From the NCBI GenBank assembly GCA_023512835.1, contig CM042092.1, positions 24,417,543 to 24,481,542 on the forward strand: a DNA stretch of 64,000 nucleotides, written 5' to 3'. A program made the translations under genes and the position numbers. The notes beneath the pieces were generated by a model. That model was not told the origin of the DNA, made no database searches, and saw nothing but the letters and a program-made list of their open reading frames with translations. This stretch comes from Taxillus chinensis (Eukaryota; Streptophyta; Magnoliopsida; Santalales; Loranthaceae). This document shows, piece after piece, positions 10,800 to 21,610 of the stretch (position 1 is the first letter of the stretch; every line of letters starts with the position of its first letter).

Positions 10800-11829
10800 C
10801 CATATGAGTCAGTAGCTCCTAGTCAACCTTAGCGATTAAATCATCATCGAGATCTTCACGCATTAAAAAGTTATGCAATTTATAACAAGCTTTGGCGATA
10901 TGGCACATTGTTTGAAATGAATAATTTGGTTTGGTTCCACTAGCTATAATTGGAAATTGCTTTTTCAAAACTTCAAATGGCCTTTCAATAACATTCCACA
11001 ATGATGCATGCCGATGATTTAAAAAATTCTCTTGCATTTTGTATCCTACAATTTGAATATTCTTTCAAGTGGTATCGCACCCCTTTGTATAGGATGAGCA
11101 TCCTTGATCTAAGTGGAAATCCACTGTCCCTAAGATAAAATTTCCTTGCAATTAACTATAATATTTTACTCTCACAGAATGTCATATACACATTTTGTGT
11201 TGGTCACGGTTTCTTACTACGAAATCGGGTGACATCATTTCTTGGAACTTTAACACAAACATGTATTCCATCCACCGCTCCAACGTAATCCTGTAATGGA
11301 AAATAGGTATTAATGATATATATATTTATCATTCCAAGTGTTGTAATGTGTACATGCATGTATACAAAATTGATAACATTAAAAAAAAGATAAAATATGC
11401 TACTTTGATATATCTATGATGGAACGTCCTACCCATAAGGTTGGTGCAACAATTCACTTTCAAATGAAATCACAGCTCATAAGACATCATGAAAATGACA
11501 ACTAAATTCTCTTGAGAGCGATGAAAGAAGAAAGATATTGTTCGACTCCTAACATTATGACCCAAAATATGCAGAAATCTTGCGACTTGTTCTTCAACAT
11601 TGGCCCATCACGAATCTTTTAATTGACCAACAACTTTAAGTTTTTGACACAATAGTAGAAATGCTTGTGACCCCATACGAAGAATGTGACGACAACTATC
11701 TCGATGCCTTAGGCAACTTTCTAACATGTTTTGGATAATGTCTATACTCAGAATAATGTTTTCACTTGGTACGAGTGTTATATTCATCACTAGTAGTAAT
11801 TCTAAATCATCATCATACATATCACTCAT
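10800..11829 (-). pseudogene. PIF/Harbinger DDE transposase, decayed
   Basis: Four family blocks lie in order on the minus strand. The N-terminal helical region is at 11829-11608 (ends VVGQLKDS). At about 11295-11225 is DYVGAVDGIHV, containing the first catalytic Asp. At about 11150-11045 is GKFYLRDSGFPL followed by GVRYHLKEYS, and at 11037-10819 is the terminal HRHASLWNVIERPFEVLKKQ block with CYKLHNFL. The second and third blocks need frame changes and about 300 bp between the first and second carry stops, so the enzyme is dead. HARBI-type transposases normally move elements with 3-bp TWA duplications; I could not locate the terminal repeats. Confidence 0.8.
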
Positions 11830-12254
11830 ATGTTGTCATCCACAAGCTTCATCATAGAATATATATTACAAATTACTCCCTCAATTAAACAAAAAATTCA
11901 AATAAACATATTAAAAAACTGTAATTTGAATACATTAACAATTATAATTAATTAAACTACATACATGGTAATTCATTTCATAAAAAGTGCATAGATGAAT
12001 ATTAGAAACGATTCAAACCGCACAACTGGGATCAAAGGAAAAATATTATGTTAGAAAAATAATTCATCCATTAATGTTAGTGTGACATATTTCTACTTGT
12101 AATTTAGTAACTTAGTAGTGCTCATTTTTGTAGCAGGCTTCGAGGTCCCATTTCTAAAATCTGATCTTTTCTAGTGGTCTCATCATTCCTATTTTTTTGA
12201 GATCAAAAGCAATCATCATTAACATATCTAGATTTATGTTCCAGTGTCTGCTAT
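11830..12254. other. 5' flank of the Harbinger relic, nothing else recognised
   Basis: AT-rich; no gene or clear terminal inverted repeat found. Confidence 0.4.
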
Positions 12255-14113
12255 TGTCATGGCCCAAATTTTCAACTTACAAAAACCGATTAGTGAATTC
12301 CATGCTCGCACCCGAAGGGACAAGGAGTTGGTAAAAAGACCTCAAAAGGGACCCTAGCACAGGTGTCATCCCTAATTCCAATCAACATTACATATATAAC
12401 ATACACACATAGAAATCTCATTTCAATCCAAAGTATATAAACATTATTTTGCCCTATGGAGTTACATTATGTTATCATAATCTAAACAAACATAAACAAA
12501 CATAAACATGGTCTCCACATCGGGTGAACCTCCTAGCTACTATACGCATCTAGAACAAATAAAGGCAAACACAATAGGACGAGTGAACAACCACAACTCA
12601 GTAGGGATCATGTCTCCTCGACCTATCCTAACTCATTCACTATCCATATGTACAATGTTGGTATATGCTCGTGTCATATTTCATTCACACACATAATCAC
12701 ATTATGGTTTATTTCACATAATCATATTATCAATTCATCAATTATCATCATTATCTCTCAGGTCCCAATACAAACCATGCCTCTTAGGCGTCATCCACTT
12801 ACCATGCCTCTTAGGCACCATTATAATAGCCTAAGCCTCATAGACTTATACCTTTCAAGTTCTATTACCTTAATTTTGGCCTCATAGGCTTCATTCATAA
12901 GGCATCTTATGCACCACAACAAGGCACCTCATGCCTCCACATCATCTTATGAAATAATCACAACGAATAGGGCATTACATGTATATCACGATAAACATGG
13001 CATCATATGCGTATCACAACAAACATGTACCCCCAATCACATTATAAACTGGAACACAATCACATATACTTTCAGTCCCAAAACACATATTCATGGCCAC
13101 TCAGGTACATCTAGGACCCCTTGGGACCAAACGCAGGCCATACGACACACAAAACAGAGTAAACAAGGTAAACTCATAGGACTGGCCGCAACAGGCCCAA
13201 TCCTGGCCGCGGTGGGTTAACACCGCACAACCATGCCACAAAAGCACGTCAATCGTGGCAGACTGTTCACTAGCCATGGCCAATACCCCTCCGATCTCGA
13301 CGGACCCCAAATCGGCCGTGATCGATCGCATCAGAAACCATTTTGTACATTTTGCTCTTTGTAAGTTGTGATCGACCCAAACCGATAGCGACCGAATCCC
13401 ACCGATTACGGCAGATGCCAAACTGGCCATAATCGATTAAGTCAACACCCTCAAGAACACACCCCATCGGCCGCGATTAATCGCCAATGGACACCATTTC
13501 TGGCTGCTGCAACTCATGATTTCTGGCATCTCATGTCCCAACATCACCAATATTGGTTTTCAAACATGTTCTAACACGTTCTAGGTATATTGGTCCTCAA
13601 ACATGTTCTAACACATTCTAAGTAGACTACCATGGTTCGTAACGCATTAGAAACACATAATCTGCAACCAACATATATATGGGTTATTCTACCCATATAC
13701 ATCTCAAATCATGAGAATTATCACAATTAAATTGTTTAATCACTACCAAAGACATGAAAGAAAGTTTAAAACACGAATCCCAACCTCAATTGCGGTTAAT
13801 TTGAGCTCTAAATTGGCTAATTGTACTTCCCCTTTGCTTTTTTTTCTCTCTCTCCTCCTCCTCCTCTCTCTCTATAAAGGTAAGAACAAGTTTCAATTTG
13901 GAGATTAGGGTTCTTTCCTTCCCCTTTTATATTTTTCACCTAAAAATATCAAAAAATAATTAAAATACTATCCAGGGCTCCAACTTCAAATTGGACCCAA
14001 TTACTGTCAAAATGCTTTGTTTGACAAGTACATCACTATACTGATATTAGTTTTCCCAAATAAATATCCTCTCTCAAGGCTATCTCCTAAAACCTCAAAT
14101 ATGAGTCCTTAAA
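12255..14113 (-). mobile_element. Solo LTR of the same Tekay/Del-type gypsy family A
   Basis: On the plus strand it starts TGTCATGGCCCAAATTTTC and ends CTCAAATATGAGTCCTTAAA, equivalent to the termini of the 55344-57131 LTR (TGTCACGCCCCAATTTCC and CTCAAATACGGGTCCTTACA) with point mutations. Flanking 5-mers are GCTAT (12250-12254) and GCTGT (14114-14118), a target duplication with one change. It carries the family block GCACCCGAAGGGACAAGG near the left end, and a minus-strand TATAAAAG near 13927-13934. It is about 1.86 kb with no internal coding region. Inside are imperfect short repeats (TGCCTCTTAGGC; ATCGGCCGTGATCGAT-like). Confidence 0.85.
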
Positions 14114-16147
14114 GCTGTTCTAGGTAGGAGAGTAATGGAGGTAAATATTTGTGAGGGCCATTTGTTTTTCCCACAAATATTTGGCTTCTTTTGGATAGGA
14201 TAGGAAAGTCATGAAAGTAAATACATTTTCTTTGTTCTGTGTAGGGTCCCAACCTAACAACTGGACGCTTGGGAGGAGAGAGAATAGGGGAGCATACTTG
14301 CAACTATGAAACAACAATGACAAGTGGATTTATGTATCAAGTTTATGTATGTATTATATCTCATTCACATGCCTTTTTATAATTGAGTGTGTATTTTTGG
14401 TATTAGTTTAGGATATATTGTATCTGTATAGTATTGTGTGTGTTTTGCTTTGTTTTGTAACTTTTTATAGGAAAATAGAGCTAAGGAACTCAACACAATA
14501 TAGAACAAAGCAGTCAGACACAATAATTGAGGTTCTTGTGTCAATTCAAGTTTAAATAGGCAAACCCTTTTAACAAAAAAGCTTCCAAATAGGTCAAGGA
14601 GCAAGTATAAAGAAACTCCAGCATGCACGTCCCATAGGAGGCCATGAACATGTCCATCAATGACATGTTCATTGACACGTGCACAAGATATTTGAAGATA
14701 ATGAATTATAAACAACTTTTGTTCTTGCGCATGTCACAAAAAGTCATGCATGTGTCCACTGTTTACATATTTACTAACATGAGCGCAACAGAAATTGTAG
14801 GAAATGTTATTTCAAGCATCTTTTGTATTTGCACGTGTCACAAAAAGAGTGGTTAACATCGACAAATGCATGGACACGTGCGCCCCTACTCTGCTTCAGA
14901 ATGACACTGTTTTAGCTTTAGTGTAGGCTTATAATTTTTAATTGAGGTTAGAAAAGGGATTACACTTAAAATGACTATATTAGGTTATTTTTGGTGAATG
15001 GGTATAAAGCTAGAGAGGAGGTTGACGGCTCGAGAGACAAGGAAAACCCTAGAGAAAGGGGCGCTAGTAGAGGAACCCTAGAGGTGTTTTTGGCCTAGGG
15101 AAAGAGAGAGGATCCTCCATAGCTTACCTGCAATGCCATATCATAGAGGAGGAGCACTGTACAACCATTCATTCGGAATCGGGGATTGTCACAGTCCTAA
15201 TTTGTGTGGGTGATTTGGTGGGAGATTTTATGCCGTCAACAAAGGAGAGAAGAATGTGGTCTTCTTCAAGAGTGGGATGCTACTGGATAATTCTATACTT
15301 CCTAAGTTAGGTCATTATGTATTTATGCATAAACAGTTCTTATTTTGGAATTATGTAATTTAAGTTCTGAACTATATATGTTTGATTAAATGTTTAAATG
15401 AAATATTCACGTGTTATGATCTATAAAACTATCTACGGATTTTATTATCACCGTAAATGCATATAGGGTGGATCAAGCCTATATGAATTTGCAAAACAAT
15501 GGAGTCACTAGGTTTTTGGATTTTATCCACATGGACCAAATGAGATCAAATCATAATTAGTAAATTCACTTGGACCAAACAGAATTGAATAATGTGATAT
15601 GATGAATTTTGAATATTTGAGAAAATGAATTGAAGGATGAATTTAGGTGAACTAATTCTAATAAATCTTAAACCCTAATTGAAATATCCAACTCTCAAGA
15701 ATTTTTTCTTTTTATTTTAGTTTAGGTTTTATTTTATTCTAATTATTTTATTTCTTTTATTAATTATTAAACTAGTTTCTCTAGATAAAATTAGGATTAT
15801 CAATTTTAGTGCTTGTGGCAATAGATTCCTTTGTACATTTCAGTGGGATCGACTCTAACTTACCATATTAGAGGTAGTTAGAAAATTATAAATTATATTT
15901 TGATAGCGTGAGGTGACTTAAAACGCTATGTCAAACAACAATATCGATTGGACAAATATAATCACAGAACACTATATAATTAATCGAACAAATAGAATCA
16001 CGAATAGTAACAATATTAATCAAAAAATATTAATCAAACAAATAGAATTGCAATTATGGATGCCTAGACAATTATATTCTTTTTGTCAATGAATAGAATC
16101 AAAGAACATAATATATGAATCACTTTGTCATATGCAATACACAATGG
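14114..16147. other. Intergenic, no gene supported
   Basis: AT-rich. A pair of similar ~25-bp segments (TTGTTCTTGCGCATGTCACA and TTGTATTTGCACGTGTCACA) lies near 14720 and 14822. Around 15000-15100 there is a TATAAAG followed by a CCCTAG-rich leader-like stretch, which might be a worn LTR, but no termini can be found. Confidence 0.4.
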
Positions 16148-16800
<653 letters not shown>

Positions 16801-17715
16801 AACAAATAATCGAACCTGAACCTATAATGTGGTTGTGCCTCCCACAAATCAAATCTACAACAATGCCTAGAGACACAAACGAGACATGATTCACCTTAAT
16901 CAGCCTAGCTTCAACACTAATTTTGTTGAATCGGAACTCTACCATAATTGATGGTTTAAGAAAAAGCACACCTAGGTTTGTCTTGACTTTTAGCTTCTTC
17001 GTTCCTTAGCAAGACTTCTCTGACATTACAGATCTAGCCGTGTGCTTGGACGCTTGGAGACTTTTTCGGCGTGGGATCTTCAACCTCTTCTTCTCTTCTC
17101 CCTTTTGGCAGTGACACGATGGGAGTGGATAAGGCACATTTGTAAGCGCCTCTCTTAACGTGTTTATTTAATAGAATAATTAGTATTTTGATTTATAAGC
17201 TCATTTGATTGATGTTATAATTTTTGAAAACATGATTGTTTTTTAAAAAAAGTAAATTTAGGTAATTTTAAATTATTTAAGTGGTGTAAATTCATAAGAG
17301 CCCACAAAAATTAAAAATAATTGCACTTAACAAAATGAAGACAAACATGTTCTTGAGTTCACTAGCAAACAAAAGAACAAGTATGTTTATAAATTTTGAA
17401 TAATTTGATGTTTTAATTTTCAATGAACATCTTGAATTATTGAACAAAATAAAAATAGCTTTCGTAAATAAATATGTACTATATTTATGAATATTATTCT
17501 TAAACGGTTTGTGAATACTAACGAATATAAATACAATAATTTAGTGTTTGTATCCAGCTTAATTTGTTAAGAAATATTATCAAGTCCCATTCAAATACTT
17601 ATTATTCGACTCTGTCAATCTTTCAAGGACAATGTTATAATTTTATTTTTACTATACACTCATGATACTAGATAAATTTCCATAAAAGTTTTTCACCTTT
17701 GTCACATTTTCTGTA
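16801..17715. other. Intergenic; upstream of the PPR gene
   Basis: AT-rich sequence with no supported ORF. It should include the distal promoter of the PPR gene to the right. Confidence 0.4.
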
Positions 17716-18352
17716 TCATTCATTTTTTTTTAAGTAGCTACCAAAGATTGTCCATCCAAGCGTAAAATAAAAAAAAAAACTGAAAAACGAAAGCCCTCTT
17801 CTCCAATTACCTGCGACTGCCTTGCGTCGAGCGTCGAGGGTTCGCCTCCTACCCGGTTTGAGCAGCGACGGCCGACGGACTTGAAATGACGGCTCGAGCG
17901 GCGACCCGCAACGTGATCTCCTAGCAGTGTGATCTTTGGCCTGATCTCCCAGCGGCGCCATCTTCCTGCACCCGGCGACTCAGCGACCAACAGCGACGCC
18001 GGTTAGTCCTCTCTTCATCTCTGTTTCAATTAAGAAAATAAAAATCAGAAAAGGAAAATTTTATAATCTCTATTATCTTATTCTCTTGTTTTAGTTCTGT
18101 TTTTTTTTCTTTTCGAAATGGATTTCTCAGTCAACAGCGACTTATCGTCTAATTGGATATTAAGCAGCAATCACTGGGCATTGTGAATGGCTAACTAATC
18201 ATCACCCCCCCTCACTCTGCAGTAACTTTATTCTTAGATAGCAATACTAAATTTCATGATTTATCAGCTTGTCAGGTCAATGCCTTGAACACGACACTCA
18301 GCTATGCTTTTATATTGTACATTTATTCTTATTCCCAGGTTCAGAAGCGTAA
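17716..18352 (+). promoter_or_regulatory. 5' UTR exon and 5'-UTR intron of the PPR gene (inferred)
   Basis: A GC-richer block at about 17800-18001 ends at a donor-like GACGCCG|GTTAGT (intron from 18002). A T-rich stretch then leads to an acceptor TTATTCCCAG ending at 18338, 14 bases before the ATG at 18353. This gives a 337-bp intron in the 5' UTR. Minus-strand ORFs over the GC-rich block are shadows. The call rests on splice-site appearance alone. Confidence 0.5.
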
Positions 18353-20182
18353 ATGTGGGGGGGTGTAAGAAGGTATAGCCTGTCGATTTCGTCAATATTG
18401 CTGGATACCCTTTTCACTCCGTCCTGTTTTGAACGAGTTGGATGTTTTAATAAAATAATTTCTTTTGATTCAAGACCCGGTGGGTCTGTGGTTTCAAAAA
18501 TGCCCTCCGTCTTGAATTACCATTTACCCAGACTGTTATGTTCACCTGCTCGCTTGGATCATGGGAATCCAGTCGCCCCTAAGAATCAGACCAAAGATTT
18601 TATCAGTGACGATGACGACGACGACGGTGATGGTGACAACAATGACAATGGTGATAGTGACGAATGTGTTGGAGATGATGGTGACAGTGTTAGACCATTG
18701 ACTAATGATGATGAGGGCTTCTCCATTGACGTAAGAACCATTGTCAATATATTACAGGAAACAAAGGATGATTCTGATGCTATGAGTTGCAAGCTTGAAC
18801 AATGCGGTGTTGTTGTTTCATCAGCATTGGTGGTGGGGGTTCTTTCTCAGCTTTGTAATGATTGGAAAGCTTCCTATGCCTTCTTTCTTTGGGCTCGAAA
18901 GCAGCCAACATATGTACATTCTGTTTGTGAATACCACTTAATGATATCTATCCTTGGAAAAATGAGAATGTTTGACGCTGGATGGGCCTTGATTGATGAC
19001 ATGAGAGGCATTAAAAGTGGACCGTCACTCGTGACTCCACAGACACTGTTTATTATGATCAAAAGATACTCAGCTGTGCATGATGTGGGAAGGGCTATAA
19101 ATACTTTCTATGCTCATAAGCGATTTGGATTTGTTATTGGGATTGTGGAATTTCAGAATCTTTTATCTGCTCTTTGTCGATACAAAAATGTTCAAGATGC
19201 TGAGTACTTGCTATGTAGTAATGAAAATGTGTTCCCACCGGATACCAAAAGCTATAACATCATACTCAATGGATGGTGTAATGTGATTGTTAGCATGCGT
19301 GAAGCGAAGAGATTTTGGGTGGTGATGAGCAAGAGAGGAATTTTGTTTGATGTTCTTTCTTATGGAAGTATGATATCATGTTATTCAAAATCCAATAATG
19401 TGTATGGGGTTCTCAAGCTCTTCGAGAAGATGAAGGATTTAGGTATTGCTCCTGATAGAAAGGTTTACAATTCTGTCATTCATGCTCTTGCAAAACGTAG
19501 GTTTGTAAAGGAAGCTTTTCATCTTTTGGAAACAATGGAAGAGAAGGGTATTTCCCCTAACTCGATCACTTATAACTCACTACTCAAGCCTGTGTGTAAG
19601 GCCCAAAAAATAGATGTGGCCAGAAAGATATTTGATGAAATGCTGCAGCGGGGCCTGTCCCCCACTACTCGAACCTTCCATGCCATATTTCGTATCTTAA
19701 GGACAGGTGAAGAAGTGTTTGAGCTCTTGGAGAATATGAAGATTTTGGGTTGCCATCCAACTAATGATACTTATATCATGTTGATTAGAAAGTTTAGTCG
19801 ATGGAGGCAACTTGACAATGTCTTCAAGATATGGACTGATATGAGTTGTAATAGACTCAGCCCTGACCGCAGTTCTTATATTGTGCTGATTCATGGACTC
19901 TTTTTGAATCAAAAGTTGGATGAAGCTTACAAATATTATCTTGAAATGAAAGAAAAGTCACTATTGCCAGAGCCACGAATGGTTGAGATATTTAGGGCTT
20001 GGTTGGATGGTAAAGAAATGTCTGCTTGCCAGAACACAGATTTGAATAGTCAAACCCATTGCAGTCAGTTGGGAAACAAAGGTAGAGTTCCTTCGAAAAA
20101 TCATGACAAGGAAAGAGACCTTAACCAAGAACCTGGAACTAAAGTGGTTGTAAGAGAGGGTGGCTTTTCCTTTTGGAAGTAG
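18353..20182 (+). CDS. P-type pentatricopeptide repeat protein, mitochondrial; orthologue of Arabidopsis At5g15010
   Basis: A single 609-codon intronless frame. The N-terminus (about residues 1-55) is Ser/Arg/Leu-rich and basic, as expected for a mitochondrial presequence. Residues about 80-118 are a run of Asp/Asn/Gly. PPR motifs run from about 190 to 545; clear repeat starts are at residues about 296 (DTKSYNIILNGWC), 332 (DVLSYGSMISCY), 367 (DRKVYNSVIHALA), 402 (NSITYNSLLKPVC), 437, 469 (TNDTYIMLIRKF) and 504 (DRSSYIVLIHGLF). The unrepeated N-terminal block (FFLWARKQPTYV, LGKMRMFDAGW, AVHDVGRAINTF) and the C-terminal VVREGGFSFW are those of the At5g15010 group. PPR proteins bind organellar RNA; the target here is unknown. 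No E, DYW or SMR domain is present. The frame is intact, so it is probably functional. Its 3' end is partly duplicated downstream. Confidence 0.9.
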   Translation: MWGGVRRYSLSISSILLDTLFTPSCFERVGCFNKIISFDSRPGGSVVSKMPSVLNYHLPRLLCSPARLDHGNPVAPKNQTKDFISDDDDDDGDGDNNDNGDSDECVGDDGDSVRPLTNDDEGFSIDVRTIVNILQETKDDSDAMSCKLEQCGVVVSSALVVGVLSQLCNDWKASYAFFLWARKQPTYVHSVCEYHLMISILGKMRMFDAGWALIDDMRGIKSGPSLVTPQTLFIMIKRYSAVHDVGRAINTFYAHKRFGFVIGIVEFQNLLSALCRYKNVQDAEYLLCSNENVFPPDTKSYNIILNGWCNVIVSMREAKRFWVVMSKRGILFDVLSYGSMISCYSKSNNVYGVLKLFEKMKDLGIAPDRKVYNSVIHALAKRRFVKEAFHLLETMEEKGISPNSITYNSLLKPVCKAQKIDVARKIFDEMLQRGLSPTTRTFHAIFRILRTGEEVFELLENMKILGCHPTNDTYIMLIRKFSRWRQLDNVFKIWTDMSCNRLSPDRSSYIVLIHGLFLNQKLDEAYKYYLEMKEKSLLPEPRMVEIFRAWLDGKEMSACQNTDLNSQTHCSQLGNKGRVPSKNHDKERDLNQEPGTKVVVREGGFSFWK

Positions 20183-20194
20183 GAGGCCTTTATT

Positions 20195-20200
20195 AATAAA
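20195..20200 (+). terminator. Candidate polyadenylation signal of the PPR gene
   Basis: AATAAA 13 bases after the stop codon; another AAATAAA lies at about 20219. Both are very close to the stop and a more distal signal may be used. Confidence 0.35.
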
Positions 20201-20217
20201 TGTCAGCTTATTAGTCA

Positions 20218-20530
20218 TAAATAAAAGTTGGAGGAAGCATACTATCATATTGAGATGAAAGAAAGTTTCTGTTGCTGCAAATGGAATCACATATGGATGA
20301 AATGCTGAAGGCTTTGGTGGATGGTACAGAAATGTCATCTTGCATGAACACATTTGAAAATCAAATCCACTGCAGTCAGCTGGGAAAAAAAAGCAGACTT
20401 TTTCTTCTAAAAATTAGGATAAGAAAGAGGGCTTTACTAGAACTTGGAACTAAAATGGATGTAAGAGAGAGTGGCTTTTTCTGTTTAGAGTAGGAGCTTC
20501 TAATTAATGAATCAGCTTAGTAGTCATAAA
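20218..20530 (+). pseudogene. Decayed tandem duplicate of the last ~310 bp of the PPR gene
   Basis: AAAAGTTGGAGGAAGCATACTATC at about 20222 matches the gene's AAAAGTTGGATGAAGCTTAC at about 19913. The similarity continues through TTGGTGGATGGTACAGAAATG, CACTGCAGTCAGCTGGGAAA, GGAACTAAAATGGATGTAAGAGAG and the end GTGGCTTTTTCTGTTTAGAGTAG. It includes the post-stop TTAATGAATCAGCTTAGTAGTCATAA, which parallels 20190-20216. The period is about 309 bp. Frameshifts and substitutions make the copy non-coding; its ORF at 20272-20493 is a remnant. Confidence 0.85.
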
Positions 20531-21421
20531 AGGCTTAAGCCATTAGGTGTATGCGCTTTTCAACCACTTTTGTACAGCCACTGGACTGTCATCAATATGT
20601 ATTAACATTCTGCATGAAGTTTCTTGGAGAATCCTGTAAAGGTGGCTGCTCATTGGTTCATGTCCTCTATTAAGTTTAGAGCGGGATCCTTTACAGGCAG
20701 TCACTGAATATCCTGCTAGCCCCAGACTGAACAGATCCAACTTCACAGATGCTCTCTTCTCTTACCGTTTCAAAGCTGCTTTCAGAATTATTTTTCAATA
20801 ATCAATTGCAATAGTTTGCAAAATATTAGTTTTCACTGTTGACGTAAGAAATGTGTTCGCTTTCAGGATTTTTATGGAAGAAATGTGGAATAATAATCCT
20901 GGTTTGCTTCAATGGACCTTCAGAGTTGTTGGTTCATTCTTTGGTCCATGGATGATGACTTTTTGGATAGAAATAGATTTCCATTTTTTTTCTGAATGAC
21001 CCTCTTTCAGTGTATTAGTGTATCCCCCTCCAACATTTATTCGATGACTTGATGTAAATTATTAATCTTGTGTACATTTGTTTAATTGTGTGCACAAGTC
21101 ATTAGAAAGTTTGGCATAGTAAATGTGAAAATAGTTGCTTTTCTGCATTTTTTTGTTTTTGCTAATAGTTAAGCAAGAATGTGTTTCATTAGATTTGCAG
21201 TGATGTGTTCAAATGGAAAAGAAAACTCTGCCTTCGCATTTCATTTGCACAGGCTGTCAAATAGAAGTTTCTAAAATTGATTATTGCTGAACAACAAAAT
21301 TCATAATCAAGTCTTTTTGCCTGTCACATTAAATTTTCCCAAAGTTATCTATATCTCATCCTTTCCTGACATCATGCTTTCCATCACATAATTGCAAATT
21401 CACAACTGCTATTGATGCTTG
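20531..21421. other. Intergenic between the PPR gene and the U11/U12-65K relic
   Basis: Moderately AT-rich, no gene recognised. It may contain the distal 3' UTR of the PPR gene. Confidence 0.4.
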
Positions 21422-21610
21422 ATGGCAGCTGTCCCACCCATGCAACATTATGGGTCTCAGGGCTCACAAGAAGTGACAGCAGAATCTCAAGGAGCAGAAT
21501 CACCAGCTGTTATATTGATCCGGCACCTTCTTGAAGCTATTCCTCATGACACTCTTTATACTTTTTTCTCATTATGGTGCTACCTCAGTGAATGCTTGTA
21601 CTAGTGGAAG
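21422..21610 (+). pseudogene. U11/U12 snRNP 65 kDa protein, exon 1 (frameshifted)
   Basis: From ATG 21422 the frame runs through a Gln/Ser/Glu-rich N-terminus into ILIRHLLEAIPHDTL, the start (RNP2 strand) of the first RRM of the plant U11/U12-65K protein. Near 21572 a small deletion in TTTTTTCTCATTATGG shifts the frame. In the next frame the expected SHYGATSV and CTSGR follow and end at a donor-like GGAAG|GTATAT (21610/21611). The protein bridges U11 and U12 snRNAs in the minor spliceosome. The exon that should follow, with the RNP1 strand, is not found downstream, so I treat this as part of a broken gene. A single base error cannot be excluded for the frameshift. Confidence 0.65.
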
